NCBI GenBank assembly: GCA_922989275.2
Contig: OV277874.1
Span: 20,696,154 to 20,760,153, forward strand
Reading direction: 5' to 3'
Source: Gari tellinella
Taxonomy: Eukaryota; Mollusca; Bivalvia; Cardiida; Psammobiidae
Length of the DNA: 64,000 bases
The position numbers and the translations under genes were made by a program. The notes below the pieces were generated by a model. The model was not told the DNA's origin, ran no database searches, and worked only from the letters and a program-made list of their open reading frames with translations. This document shows positions 10,423 through 19,984 of the stretch, piece by piece; the first letter of the stretch is position 1; each line of letters begins with the position of its first letter.

Positions 10423-10960
10423 CAGGGTTATAGATAAGGTTTTGAAGTAATTGGGTATTTACTCCTGGATATTTTACAGAATTGGGTTTTTAGCTCACCT
10501 GAGCCAAAGGCTCAAGGTGAGCTATTGTGACCGCCCACCGTCCGTAGTACGTCTGTCCGTTCACTTTTACTTCAAACGACATCTCCTCTGAACCCGCGGA
10601 TTGTAGGGCTGATTCAAACTGCTCATGATGTTCCTTGGATGCTTCTCTACAGAAGTTGTTCAAATGAAAGAGAAAAAGCAAAAACTCTGCTTGAAAAAGC
10701 AAAAAAGCAAAAAAAATTAAAAAATATTCTTGCTAAAAATTACTAGGCCCTAAGCTTTGATATTTTTACAGTAGAATCTCCTGGTCGATCCCTCTATAGT
10801 TTGTTAAAATGAAATCCCTAGGGTCACACTTAACGCCATGCACCCTGCGCAGTTTAACTGCTGCTCTAGGCAGGTTTCACAGTATTTTTGATGAAGCAGA
10901 AGTAGAACTGTATTTTACCTGAGTTACTCTTAATATACTAAGGGCAAATAGCCAATATTT

Positions 10961-11033
10961 GCAAACATTTTGGATCCAGATCAGATGCAACATAATCATA
11001 ATGCTACATCTAATCTGGATCCAACCTATTTGC
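10961..11033. repeat. D-type palindrome (degenerate)
   Basis: Inverted arms GCAAACATTTTGGATCCAGA and TCTGGATCCAACCTATTTGC around an AT-rich loop. This is the D core, decayed at its centre. Confidence 0.7.
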
Positions 11034-11427
11034 CACTCATTTACCAACTTAACATTTTCTAAATTGTTTTTTTGTACACTTTTCACATACAGTAGGTTTT
11101 AAGCAGACATCATTTCAGTCTGGTAAGGGTAAGCCCCCAGAGTTCTAGCCACTGAGGTCAAATATTATGCAACTCTGAACTGGTAGGGAATATCATAGAA
11201 CTGGTCATGATCAGCTGAACATGTTGTCTGCTAAAGTTTAGATATGGTTCAGTCTGATTCATACTTAGAGAAACAGGATCTGGAAGTGATCCACTGACAG
11301 TTATGTAATTATGTCTTATGCCATATTTATACATATGTTTAATATTGGTTTTGTCAGAGTTATCTGAATGTCTTTTCATTTTTTCTTGTCCAGGATTCAA
11401 CCCTTTCACCACATATACTGACGTTTG

Positions 11428-11845
11428 TTAACCCATTACCCCATAAATGTGCATTTTTAGGCCTTTGATTTATTCCTCTACTTAAGAAAATAATTCCACT
11501 TTAAACAGTCATGAAAATGTAAGATGCAAAAGTAAAGCAAAGTGTGCATTAACCCTTAGCCCGCCAAATAAATTGTCGTCTGCTATATTTCTTGTCTGCT
11601 TCAAGTTTCAAAGTGCTTCAAAGTTGCTCAAAATTGCTGAAAATGTTGTCCGAGTGTCAAACAGCTTGGATCCGGATGAGACGCCGAGTTACTCGGCGTC
11701 TAATCCGGATCCAAGCTGTTTGCATATAAAGCTATAGTCGTGAGTGGCAGGCTAAGGGTTAAGACACATTCTGCTTTACTTTCAACCTGCTTTAGGTGGC
11801 CACCTATTTTCAAAACTAGAAACATGCTATGGGGTAATGGGTAAA
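11428..11845. mobile_element. B MITE split by a TTAA element
   Basis: Left part begins TTAACCCATTACCCCATAAA; right part ends GCTATGGGGTAATGGG. An L-type element (11549-11762) sits at the TTAA in the centre of its palindrome, so the AAAGCA and CTGCTTTACTTTC arms are now 200 bases apart. Confidence 0.8.
11549..11762. mobile_element. L-type TTAA element with D palindrome
   Basis: Flanked by TTAA on both sides, with ends CCCTTAGCCCGCC and GGCAGGCTAAGGG. It contains GTCGTCTGC-type sequence and a D palindrome around GAGACGCCGAGTTACTCGGC at about 11666-11727. Non-coding. Confidence 0.8.
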
Positions 11846-12582
11846 ATGAAATTGCCTATTTGGAAAGAGCCTGATGAGAGGAAGTGCCATTTGCAAAGGC
11901 CATAACTCTGACATCATTGTTTTTTTAGTTATTTCCCTTTGTGATATTTTCTTGTCAAGAAGACAACTTCAGTTCTACTGATGCTATTGTAATGAAATTT
12001 TATGTATGGAAAGAAACTGATGAGAGAAAATGCCATGCACAAGGGCAGCAATATTTAGTTTTTCCCCTTTGTCATATTTTATTGTCAGGAAAATAATTCC
12101 AGTTCTGCTGACGCTAGTGAAATAATTATCATTTATTGGAAATGGAAATAGCTTGATAAGAGGATGTGTCATGGATAAGGGTCATAAGCTTGGCAACAAA
12201 ATTCACTTTTGTCATGTTTTCTTGTCTGGAAGATAACTCCATTTATAGTTACATTAAAATGTTGTCTTGCCCAGTCAACTTAGGTACAAACTTCAATGTC
12301 CTCAGGTGAGCGAATTTAGGGCCATGGCCCTCTTGTTGAAATTTTTATTGGGTATTGAGAGTTTTTGTAATTGGGTATTGTTCATATTCTGATAAGGTTT
12401 CAAAATATTCTTTGCTTTTTGCTAGATTTATTTGCTTTTTGTTACTCCTTATTGTGAAAAACAATTGCTTTTTCCACAATTTTAATTGGGTAAATACCCC
12501 AATACTCCCCTTATCTATAACCCTGTGTGTTGTTTATAACTTCCTGAGTTGTTTATAAAAGGGTTTTGTTTTATGTTGACAG

Positions 12583-12669
12583 GATGAGACCCTGGTTCAT
12601 TGTAGTTTAACAGAGCTAGAAGATGCATCATTCACCTTTCCTGTGTTGTTTCAAGATGTCACTTATCAG
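12583..12669 (+). CDS. CTDSPL2: CTDSPL2-like phosphatase, DET exon (general acid/base Asp)
   Basis: An 87-base exon (29 codons, phase 0) from TTGACAG to GTAAGAAC. It encodes DETLVHCSL...[11 protein letters not shown], completing DLDET with the second catalytic Asp and Thr. The length and sequence match the homologous segment of animal CTDSPL2 closely. The first 65 bases are duplicated exactly at 10358-10422, but only this copy has the full exon and a donor. Confidence 0.95.
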
Positions 12670-12691
12670 GTAAGAACTTGTACACATTATT

Positions 12692-12911
12692 GATCCTTAC
12701 TCAACATTTGAATTTATCGCCTGCTTCAATATTGGTGTCTGCAATATCTTTTCAAACTTAGATTTAAGGTAGTAGGACTTACAAAATTTTCGATACAAGT
12801 GTCAAACAGTTTTTTTTATCCTGATCACATGCAACTTGTTAAGTGGTGTCTGATCTGGATACAAATTGTTTGCAAAGTCGACTTTAGTCACCTGCAGCGT
12901 TAGAGGGGTTA
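12692..12911. mobile_element. L-type TTAA element remnant with D palindrome
   Basis: CGCCTGCTTCAATATTGGTG with GTCTGC, then GTGTCAAACAG...TCTGATCTGGATACAAATTG and an end AGAGGGGTTAA. Lies directly after the DET exon. Confidence 0.55.
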
Positions 12912-12923
12912 ACCCATTATATG

Positions 12924-13116
12924 CGGGGCTCCAGATAAGGGGAGTATTTCAAAAATTAAAATCTTTATTTTTCAATTAAACCCTATGGTGTCACTACTCA
13001 TTGGAATCGTCTCGAAGAGACGATTCTAATGAGTAGTAACACCATAGGATTTGATGCTAAAATAATTGAGAAAGTGTTGGATTTGTTAAATTTACCCCCT
13101 CTTATCTAAGGCCCTG
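12924..13116 (-). mobile_element. A MITE
   Basis: GGGGCTCCAGATAAGGGGAG to CTTATCTAAGGCCCTG. ATATGC flanks both sides as a 6-base duplication. Perfect hairpin GAATCGTCTCGAAGAGACGA. Confidence 0.85.
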
Positions 13117-13150
13117 ATATGCGGGATACACTTTTAGGTGTACCTCTAGG

Positions 13151-13200
13151 CAAACAGTTTTGATCTCAGATCAGGCCCCGAGATCAAAACTGTTTGCAGC
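13151..13200. repeat. Short D-type palindrome
   Basis: GCAAACAGTTTTGATCTCAG and GAGATCAAAACTGTTTGC around a short GC loop. Confidence 0.75.
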
Positions 13201-13337
13201 TAAGTCAATATTCTATCCGAAACTGCTAAAATATTTTGCAAATATTTGAGTCATACCAGCTGCAGACAACATTTTAAAATGGCTGCCAAATATTACCCAG
13301 CATGCAATGGGTTAAGGTTATCACATGTCTGGTCTGA

Positions 13338-13519
13338 CAGAGCTTCAGGTAAGAAGCAGTCAACAGAACAAATACAACATTTTCTCACTTATTTCAGCAC
13401 CAAATCCTATAGTATCACTGCTCATTAGAATCGTCTCTTCGAGACGATTCTAATAAGCAGTTATACAATAGGGTTTAATTCCGAAATAAAGATTTTAGTA
13501 TTTGAAATACTCCCCTTGT
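13338..13519 (+). mobile_element. A MITE, right end lost
   Basis: Starts CAGAGCTTCAGGTAAGA and includes the hairpin GAATCGTCTCTTCGAGACGA. It breaks at ACTCCCCTTGTC where a family G fragment begins (13519-13598, GACAGGATTAGAT to TTTTATGAAACGGGCC). Confidence 0.75.
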
Positions 13520-13598
13520 CACAAGACAGGATTAGATATAGAATTAAAGTTTTGACTTACGACCATTTTTGTCGTACAAAGTTTTATGAAACGGGCCT
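13519..13598. mobile_element. Family G fragment
   Basis: ACAAGACAGGATTAGAT through TTTTGTCGTACAAAG to TTTTATGAAACGGGCC, which is the right terminus of family G. Confidence 0.75.
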
Positions 13599-13626
13599 TG
13601 GTCTGATGTTGTTTAGTATGTTTCAG

Positions 13627-13769
13627 GTATTTGTTAGAACTCGGCCTTATTTCCGAGAGTTCCTGGAGCGAGTGTCTCAGCTGTTCGAGGTCATCCTCTT
13701 TACAGCATCCAAGAAGGTTTACGCTGACAAATTGCTAAATCTTCTAGACTCGGAGAAAAAGTTGATAAA
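13627..13769 (+). CDS. CTDSPL2: CTDSPL2-like phosphatase, [10 protein letters not shown] exon
   Basis: A 143-base exon (acceptor TGTTTCAG, donor GTAAGT) encoding [18 protein letters not shown], then [21 protein letters not shown]. The FTAS segment is HAD motif II, and the Lys downstream in YADK is the probable motif III lysine. It leaves two bases of a Lys codon that the next exon completes. Confidence 0.95.
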
Positions 13770-13793
13770 GTAAGTATAAGAAAACCCGAATAA

Positions 13794-13875
13794 ACCCATT
13801 ACCCCATAAATACTCCTTTTTAGTAGTGACACCATAGGGTTAAATGCAGAAATAAAAAATTTTTTTTTGAAATAC
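13794..13875. mobile_element. Chimera of B left end and A right half
   Basis: AAACCCATTACCCCATAAA runs directly into TAGTAGTGACACCATAGGG and an A-type tail, so two deletion remnants have fused. Confidence 0.6.
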
Positions 13876-13904
13876 TCTCCTTTTCTCACATAAATCCCCT
13901 TGTT

Positions 13905-14191
13905 TTCTATAGCCAACAACGCTCACGAATATCCTTGTCTCCAACATGTGTGAGATAGATTTCATGACGTCACTCTAACGGTCACTATTTATAAAGGTGT
14001 TGCTACCTCATATTGTTTTTAAAAAATACCTTAAAATAATTGATTATGTGAGAAAAAAAATCTGTCACTCGTCAATGTGTTAAGACAAGCTGATCTCAAC
14101 CTCGTCTAGAATAGAAAAGTTGTTTAAGCTTGCCAAGGCTTGCTTAATAACATTTCAATTCTAGACTCGTTTGAGATCAGCTTGTCTTAAC
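13905..14191. mobile_element. Palindrome-ended repeat with ACAAGCTGATCTCAA hairpin
   Basis: GTCTCCAACATGTGTGAGAT...GTCACTCGTCAATG leads into TTAAGACAAGCTGATCTCAA, which pairs with TTGAGATCAGCTTGTCTTAA at 14170-14190. The same sequences recur at 60340-60445 and, inverted, at 61300-61520. Confidence 0.65.
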
Positions 14192-14403
14192 CCTTTCCCT
14201 CATAGAAGCGCCTTTTAGCACATGTAGTTTATTCCTCCACTCAAGAAAATAGTTCCAATTTATACAGTCATGAAAATGTATTATAATAGCTATTTTCTTC
14301 ATTCTGGCAGATGGTTGTTTAAAGCAGGCTGAAAGTAAAACAGAATGCTTTAAGTGGTCACCTGTCTTCAAAATTAGAAACAGGCTATGAGGTAAAGAGT
14401 TAA
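14187..14403. mobile_element. B MITE in the intron before the DNSP exon
   Basis: TTAACCCTTTCCCTCATAG to GGCTATGAGGTAAAGAGTTAA; the central palindrome is deleted on one arm. Shares a TTAA with the preceding palindrome. Confidence 0.8.
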
Positions 14404-14471
14404 ACATCGAAGAGTGACAGATCCTGTATATCTGGATCCCTGTATTGAGATTTTTGTGTGTGTTATTGCAG

Positions 14472-14598
14472 GCATCGTTTGTTCCGGGAACATTGTATCT
14501 GTGTAAATGGCAACTACATCAAGGATCTGACCATCCTTGGGCGTGACCTTAGTAAAACCATCATCATAGACAACTCTCCACAGGCCTTCGGTTACCAG
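14472..14598 (+). CDS. CTDSPL2: CTDSPL2-like phosphatase, IIIDNSPQ exon
   Basis: A 127-base exon (acceptor TATTGCAG, donor GTAAAT) encoding [19 protein letters not shown], then [21 protein letters not shown]. The DNSP segment is HAD motif IV and binds the metal. A dispersed repeat (P) starts within about 20 bases after the donor. Confidence 0.95.
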
Positions 14599-14619
14599 GT
14601 AAATGCCAAGAGCAATAGT

Positions 14620-14750
14620 ATTGTCTGAATTTTCTGACCTGTCAGAGTTATTTTTAGAACAGAATAGTTCATAATGGTAAATAGATATCAGGGTAACATC
14701 AGATCTATATAGTCGCACACTTTCCAGCTTGAGATAAGCATGATCTTCGT
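14620..14750 (-). repeat. Dispersed repeat P
   Basis: CTGACCTGTCAGAGTTATTT through TCATAATGGTAAATAGATAT to TTGAGATAAGCATGATC. The inverse of this occurs at 33363-33497, and both copies adjoin a C2 MITE. Confidence 0.65.
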
Positions 14751-14751
14751 G

Positions 14752-14965
14752 CAGCAGGAATGTTATTCATTCTCAATAAACATGTTTATGCTAAAAACTA
14801 TTATATCCATTGCAAACAGGTTGGAGCCAGATCAGACGCCGGGTAACCCGGCGTCTGATCAGGCTCCAACCTGTTTGCCACCCAGATTAAAAAAATAAAA
14901 TTAATTTTCTGCAGTTTAGTGCATTGTGTTTGCGTTAATCGGGACTCTACTCTACATTACACACA
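14752..14965 (-). mobile_element. C2 MITE, worn ends, intact D palindrome
   Basis: TTCTCAATAAACATGTTTATG and GCAAACAGGTTGGAGCCAGA with a perfect inverse centred on GGGTAACCC (core 14812-14879). The outer CAGTGGAGAA ends are eroded. Confidence 0.75.
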
Positions 14966-15260
14966 ATAAATACAGCTTCCATATCCCTGGCTGACAGTGT
15001 GGAGTTGTTCAAACTAAAGTAGTGTTATGATGAGCGACATTGACATTTTGCACCCCCTTTCATATTTGAATGTGGATTCGAAGATAATGAACATAAATTC
15101 TCACTGTTTATCACTATATACTTACTAAGATATGTCATATTACACAGGCAAAGATAAAATATTCTTTTAAAAGTAATCTTTTATGACGTTTAAACAATGT
15201 GAAAGGTGAGGGACAGCCGATTACCAATATTTGTGAAATCCCCCATAAACTAACAAACCT
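14966..15260. other. Intron sequence with no recognised feature
   Basis: I see no repeat boundary, palindrome or reading frame of note here. Confidence 0.3.
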
Positions 15261-15370
15261 TGTAGACCTTGATCAGAGGGATCCTATAGGAGCTCTCTGT
15301 TCTGGGTCTACACTGTTTGCAAATGTAATTTGTAAATTTTAAACAGGTTCATGATGCTGAAAGAGTTAAT
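15261..15370. repeat. D2-type palindrome with Q-like right end
   Basis: Arms around GATCAGAGGGATCCTATAGGAG and TCTGGGTCTACACTGTTTGC, then a tail ending GCTGAAAGAGTTAA. Confidence 0.65.
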
Positions 15371-15409
15371 TGTCATGAATTGTTGCTTATTGTCTTATAA
15401 TTGTTTCAG

Positions 15410-15505
15410 TTACACAATGGTATACCAATTGAAAGCTGGTTTATGGACAAAAAGGATGCAGAATTAATAAAGATGTTGCCCTTCTTAGAAAGTCTCGTCT
15501 CAATG
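15410..15505 (+). CDS. CTDSPL2: CTDSPL2-like phosphatase, penultimate exon
   Basis: A 96-base, 32-codon exon in phase 0 (acceptor GTTTCAG, donor GTGAGT). It encodes [16 protein letters not shown], then [15 protein letters not shown]. This is the family's conserved IPIESWF-DK-D-EL segment near the C terminus. Confidence 0.95.
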
Positions 15506-15615
15506 GTGAGTTTGCGCTTTTACATTCATGTAATACATGTTACTGTATATTGTATGTTGACTGTATAATTGATCCATCCAGACTACAAGATTTGAATCCT
15601 AAGGCGCATTCTGCT

Positions 15616-15867
15616 TTAACCCTTTACCCAATAACCTGTTTATAACATTAAAGACAGGTGATCACTTTAAGCAGGTTGACAGTAAAGCAGAATGTGCCTT
15701 AAGGCACATTCTGCTTTACTTTCAGCCTGCTTTAAACTACCACCTGCTAGGCTATATAGAAATATTTGTTATGGTAATTGTTCATGAGAGTATAAACTGG
15801 AACTATTTTCTTCAGGGCAGGAATAAATTAAATACGCTAAAAGTCGCTTCTTTGGGGGAAAGGGTTA
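15616..15867. mobile_element. B MITE
   Basis: TTAACCCTTTACCCAATAAC to GGGGGAAAGGGTTAA with a full palindrome AGTAAAGCAGAATGTGCC. A second right-end fragment follows to 15980, ending TTTATTGGGTTAA. Confidence 0.9.
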
Positions 15868-16393
15868 AGCTATCTTTTGGCAAAACAGAAATATTTCTTA
15901 TGATACATATTTATGACTGTTTAAATTGAAACTATTTTGTTCGGTGGATGAATAAATTGAAAGGCGTATTTATTGGGTTAAATCTAGTTCATTTAGTTTG
16001 TTTATTTTATTATTTTTTTTGCAAAATGAAATACCGGTAGTGCAGACCCTTGATCAGAGGGCTTGTTTAGTTAAAGTTTTATGTTAACTGATTTGGGTCT
16101 ACACTGTTTGCATAAGACAAGTGTATTCCTCTCAGGTACACTATATGTAAGTTGCAGGTATACTCATTACCTGTGCTCAGTGCGTTGAAAAAATTGCCAG
16201 TTTCTCAATTGATATCAAGTTTAAAATACCATTGATCAGAAATTTTTCGCATCGTTTTATTGACAGCATACCTAGACATGATTTTCAAGATTTCTGTATT
16301 TATCCATTATTGCATGTATATCTTAAAACTAATCTCGGTCCAAACTGTTTTCAAACGTTTTTAAAACTATTTCTGTCTTCAAAGGATTTAAAA

Positions 16394-16643
16394 CAGGGCT
16401 CCAGATAAGAGGGAGAAAATTACAGAACAGAACAGAACAAAACTTTATTTCATCTCAGGCACGGTTACATGCAGCATGAGGCAAATTCAACATTTTCTCA
16501 CTCATTTCAGCACCATATCCTATGATGTTACTACTCATTAGAATGATCTCTTTGAGTCAATTCTAATGAGTAGTGACACTATAGGGTTTAATTTAGAAAT
16601 AAAGATTTTAGTTTTTGTAATACTCCCCTTATCTGGAGTCCTG
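16394..16643 (+). mobile_element. A MITE with a LINE-tail fragment inside, next to the last exon
   Basis: CAGGGCTCCAGATAAGAGGG to CTTATCTGGAGTCCTG; the last CTDSPL2 exon begins 30 bases later. About 60 bases (16421-16480) are foreign: an ACAGA repeat, CTTTATTTCATCTCAGG and unrelated sequence. Confidence 0.85.
16421..16480 (-). mobile_element. Short LINE 3'-end fragment with (TGTTC)n tail
   Basis: Read on the minus strand it ends in AAATAAAGTTTTGTTCTGTT. This resembles the 3' end of the LINE at 56350-56390 (GAATAAAGGATATGTTCTG). It probably represents a heavily 5'-truncated retrotransposition into the MITE. Confidence 0.55.
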
Positions 16644-16673
16644 TCAAATGCTTTCTTTTGTTTTCAATTGCAG

Positions 16674-16736
16674 AATGAAGACGTCCGGCCCCATATTAGA
16701 GATAGATACAGGCTTCATTTGCTCCTTCCGCCATAA
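16674..16736 (+). CDS. CTDSPL2: CTDSPL2-like phosphatase, terminal exon
   Basis: Starts after CAATTGCAG and encodes [20 protein letters not shown] followed by TAA at 16734-16736. Vertebrate CTDSPL2 ends [21 protein letters not shown] as I recall it, so this protein has Leu for the Asp and lacks the last residue. The exon continues as 3' UTR. A family A MITE ends 30 bases before the acceptor. Confidence 0.95.
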   Translation, partial: [20 protein letters not shown]

Positions 16737-16896
16737 AAACCAGCAAAGAGTTTTAGTTTCCATGGCAACAAAGAGGACTATAATGCTTACTGTAAAACCC
16801 GCTACCCCACCACCACTTATGTTTCAACGAGTCGGCAGTAATCATGTTTTCTGAAGCCAGGGCACGTTTCATAAACATATTTTAGCTACAATACTA
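16737..16896 (+). other. Proximal 3' UTR of the CTDSPL2-like gene
   Basis: Single-copy-looking sequence after the stop codon, before the next transposon. No AATAAA lies directly here. The first convincing A-rich AAATAAATATGAAATAAA stretch is at about 19008-19026, so the UTR may run through several MITEs. The end is not determined. Confidence 0.4.
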
Positions 16897-17130
16897 AAGT
16901 GGAGAAGACGTCATTCTTTACCTTGAAAATGCAAACGAAAAGCAAGCACATCGCAACAAATTTAGAAATGACAACTTATTGACAAATCTTTTTAATATGA
17001 GTGACAAACAATTTGGCGCCTGATTAGATGCCATGTTACCTAGCATCTGATCTGACACCAAAATGTTTTGCAATGGAAATAGTAGTTTTAGCATAAACAC
17101 GTTTATTGGGAAAGAATAATGTCTTCTCCT
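16897..17130. mobile_element. C2 MITE variant
   Basis: GGAGAAGACGTCATTCTTTA and GGGAAAGAATAATGTCTTCTCC ends, with a decayed D core GGCGCCTGATTAGATGCC and inverse. Confidence 0.75.
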
Positions 17131-17356
17131 TTCGCCTTTTAGCGGATATGATTTATTCCTCCGCTGAAGAAAATAGTTCCAATTTAATCAGCCATGAATA
17201 TGTAGTATAGGGAATATTTTCTATATGTTAGCACATGGAAGCTTAAAGCTGGCTGAAAGTAAAGCAGAATGCGCCTTAAAGGCGCATTCTGCTTTACTTT
17301 CAACCTGCTTGAAGTGGTCAACTATATTCAATACTAGAAATAGTCTACCAGGGTTA
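17130..17356. mobile_element. B MITE
   Basis: CGCCTTTTAGCGGATATG left side without the extreme end; right end CTACCAGGGTTAA. The palindrome centred on CGCCTTAAAGGCGC is intact. Confidence 0.8.
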
Positions 17357-17374
17357 ACAAATGCTTTCACTACC

Positions 17375-17608
17375 ACCCAGCCCTCAACTCCATAAGCCTG
17401 TTTCTAGTTAGGAACCCTGATGACCCCTTAAAGCAGGGTGAAAGTTAGTAAGAATGCTCCTTAAGAACCATTCTGATTTACTTTCAACCTTCTCTAAGCT
17501 TGTATCTGGAAAAACACACAGAATTTCTTAGCTAATAGCCTAAGGACTTTGAATTATTTTAAGTGAAATTCAGTGGTTTAAAATAGCTTTTGGGGTAAGG
17601 GGGTGTTT
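17375..17608. mobile_element. Old B MITE
   Basis: ACCCAGCCCTCAACTCCATA to TTTTGGGGTAAGGGGGTG with palindrome arms altered at several sites. Confidence 0.65.
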
Positions 17609-17930
17609 AAATATGGTGTTTAGTAAATTGTCAGATTGTTTATGAAACTAAGACCCTGGTTTCACAGCCATTTCCTTTTCTTACCCAGAAAATTGGGAAG
17701 AATTTTACTCCTGAAAAATCATTACTGCTTTTGTTGACTATTCTTGGAAAAATTCTGGGAAAACCCGACATGGATATTCTGGGAAACCGACATGTCACTG
17801 TCAACATAGATGATTTAAGAATGGTAAAATATGTATTATTTTTGTCTGTGTCAATTGTTTGAAAATAGTTATATATGTTATAGATAATCAGATTTTTATG
17901 GTAACCAAAAGTATTTGGTTATCACAACAT

Positions 17931-18122
17931 AAAGGGCTCCAGATGAGAGGGAGTAAATTTATCAAAGTCAACATTTTCTCACTCATTTTAGCATCAAATC
18001 ATATGGCGTTACTACTCATTAGAATTGTCTCGAAGAGACGATTCTAATGAGTAGTGACACCAAAGGGTTTAATTTAGAAATAAATATATTTGTTTTTAAA
18101 CCCCCCTCTTATCTAGAGCCTT
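17931..18122 (+). mobile_element. A MITE
   Basis: AAGGGCTCCAGATGAGAGGG to CTCTTATCTAGAGCCTTG; hairpin GAATTGTCTCGAAGAGACGA. Confidence 0.85.
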
Positions 18123-18144
18123 GAATAATGTTGAATTGTTAAAC

Positions 18145-18337
18145 CAGAGCTCCAGAAAAGGGTAATATTTCAAAAACTAAAATCTTCATTTGTAGAGATA
18201 ACCACATGGTGTCACTACTCATTAGAATCGTCTCTATGAGACGATTCTAATTAGGAGTGACACCATAGGATTTTGTGCTGAAATGAGTGAGAAAATGTTG
18301 GATTTGTTCAGTTGACTCCCTCTAATCTGGAGCCCTG
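18145..18337 (-). mobile_element. A MITE, opposite orientation to its neighbour
   Basis: CAGAGCTCCAGAAAAGGG to CTAATCTGGAGCCCTG. Starts 23 bases after the preceding A copy ends. Confidence 0.85.
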
Positions 18338-18414
18338 CTGTCTTTGTATAGGATTGCATGTAAAGATCTCTAAACCAAATCTCATCTCATCTTCACATTA
18401 TATTTTGTCAAATA

Positions 18415-18636
18415 CAGCATAACCTCTCTATTGTGACCTCTAAATTGTTTAAACTCTAGGTAATTTAGGATAGGTGACTGCTTAAAGCAAGATGATAGTA
18501 AAACAAAGCTCCTTTGGGAGCATAACAAAGCTCCTTTTGGAGCATCTGCTTTACTGACATCTTACTTTAAGCTGTTACCGGTCTTTTAAACATCAATTAG
18601 CCTTGGTTTTAGTGATTGTTATAGAGAAGTTTTACT
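18415..18636. mobile_element. C4 MITE (pogo-like)
   Basis: TA then CAGCATAACCTCTCTATTGTG, ending TATAGAGAAGTTTTACTG then TA. The central palindrome is AGTAAAACAAAGCTCC with a repeat of the GGAGCATAACAAAGCTCC half. Confidence 0.8.
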
Positions 18637-19674
18637 GTAATTATTTTTAATAGCAAACCCCCAAAAATTGAAATTTTTAAAAGTATGATTTTTACTGATG
18701 CCATAGTGTTGAATATCTGTTTTATTACCATGTGTATGTTAAGTACAAGTTTGTGTTTTAATCATGTTTTAAAAATACCAGCAAAGTGACATTTTATATC
18801 ATTTTCAAACAATTTGTTATCACTAGTGCAATTTTCAGTTAGATTTTATCATTTTCATTCCAAATTGAACTTGTTTTAAAATTCACCTTTTTTAATCAAC
18901 AAGGTATATGTTTTAAAAGAGGCACAAAGATATTTTTTTTTTTTTTCGTTTTTTTGGTGTTTATTTTTTTTTTTTTTTTTTTTTATGAAATCATGATTTG
19001 TTTTAAGAGAAATAAATATGAAATAAAAATTGGTCAGTTTCATTAAATATCATTATTGGAGTTAAAAATACACAGTAATTTCTATATTTCATATTATCCT
19101 TGCAGGAATTCAGTTATGAGAAAGTAAAGTAAGGCAGCAGCTTTCATTTAAATACATCAAATCTGGGTTTTGCAAATCATTGAGTCAATTACAAAATATG
19201 AATAAAAAAGATGCCATCAACGCAATTGTAATCATTGCTTTTTCATTTTTTGATGAAACATGATTTTTACCCCCACATTCTTCCTAAACGGTATTTCTCC
19301 ACATTTATTTTAGTTAAGCAATATCTATCAAATCACGAATGTTACTTCCATACTCGTAGGTGGATAATTTTAGTTACCAAAACATGTTCCCTTGGGGATC
19401 AGTTATTTACCAAAACATGAACCAGTCTAGTTGGATTTCTGGGTAGTTAGATAAAATACTGCTCTAAAAAAGCAAACAATGAGCCCTCTGATCTGGGAGT
19501 ACACTGTTTGAAAATGTTTTATTATATTTTAAACCAGTCTATGGTGATGAAAAAAAGGGTTAACAATATCTTGTCTTGGTGACTGCTCTTCCAATCTGAA
19601 GTATCTCATTGTCTCAGATCTTTTCATGGATGGAATCATAAGTTACACTTTCATCACCATCTTAGATCGTCTCA
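18637..19674. other. Low-complexity and unassigned sequence
   Basis: T-rich runs at 18931-18984, then A/T-rich sequence with AAATAAATATGAAATAAA at about 19008 that could be a poly(A) signal for a long CTDSPL2 3' UTR. About 19350-19562 is a worn Q-type element around GAGCCCTCTGATCTGGGAG. Confidence 0.4.
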
Positions 19675-19895
19675 TTAACCCTTTACCCAATAGCATGTTT
19701 CTAGTTTTGAAAAATAGGTGACTATTTAAAGCAGAGTGTGCCTTAAGGCATATTCTGCTTTAAGCTACCACCTGCTAGTATATAGAAAATATTTCTTATG
19801 ATTCATATTTATTGCTGTATAATTTGGAACTATTTTCTACAGGGTATGAATAAATCAAGGGCGTAAAAAGGCATATTTATATGGTAATGGGTTAA
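19675..19895. mobile_element. B MITE
   Basis: TTAACCCTTTACCCAATAGC to TATATGGTAATGGGTTAA; the left palindrome arm is shortened. Confidence 0.88.
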
Positions 19896-19984
19896 AATCA
19901 TCACCGTCTTCATCATTCATATAAGATCATTTATTAATTTCTAGGTTTCAAAATCGACATCACTACCAAAATATCAAATTGACC

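Larger units (their letters stand above)
10492..12336 (+). mobile_element. Family I repeat (AGCTCACCTGAGCC type) nested in element K
   Basis: Starts with the hairpin AGCTCACCTGAGCC...GGTGAGCT followed by GTCCGT-rich sequence, and ends CTCAGGTGAGCGAA...CTCTTGTT. From about 11865 to 12260 there are three diverged units of roughly 150 bases sharing a CTTGTC-GAAGAtaACT motif. It has itself been entered by D- and B-type MITEs (10961-11033 and 11428-11845). Confidence 0.75.
10423..12525. mobile_element. Inverted-repeat element K inside the CTDSPL2 intron
   Basis: The ends are inverted: CAGGGTTATAGATAAGG at the start and CCTTATCTATAACCCTG at the end. The inner flanks also match inversely around AATTGGGTA. 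TGTGTT adjoins both ends as a 6-base direct repeat. Outer K sequence is only about 70 bases on the left and 190 on the right; the middle is an inserted family I repeat. The outermost flanks are the 122-bp exon duplication. No transposase is encoded. The ends resemble hAT elements. Confidence 0.75.

Noticed and set aside
10423..12525. The 122-base flanking repeat as an ordinary target-site duplication
   Set aside because: Far longer than duplications made by hAT-like elements; recombination between alleles or an assembly join is more likely, though the exact boundaries keep the question open.
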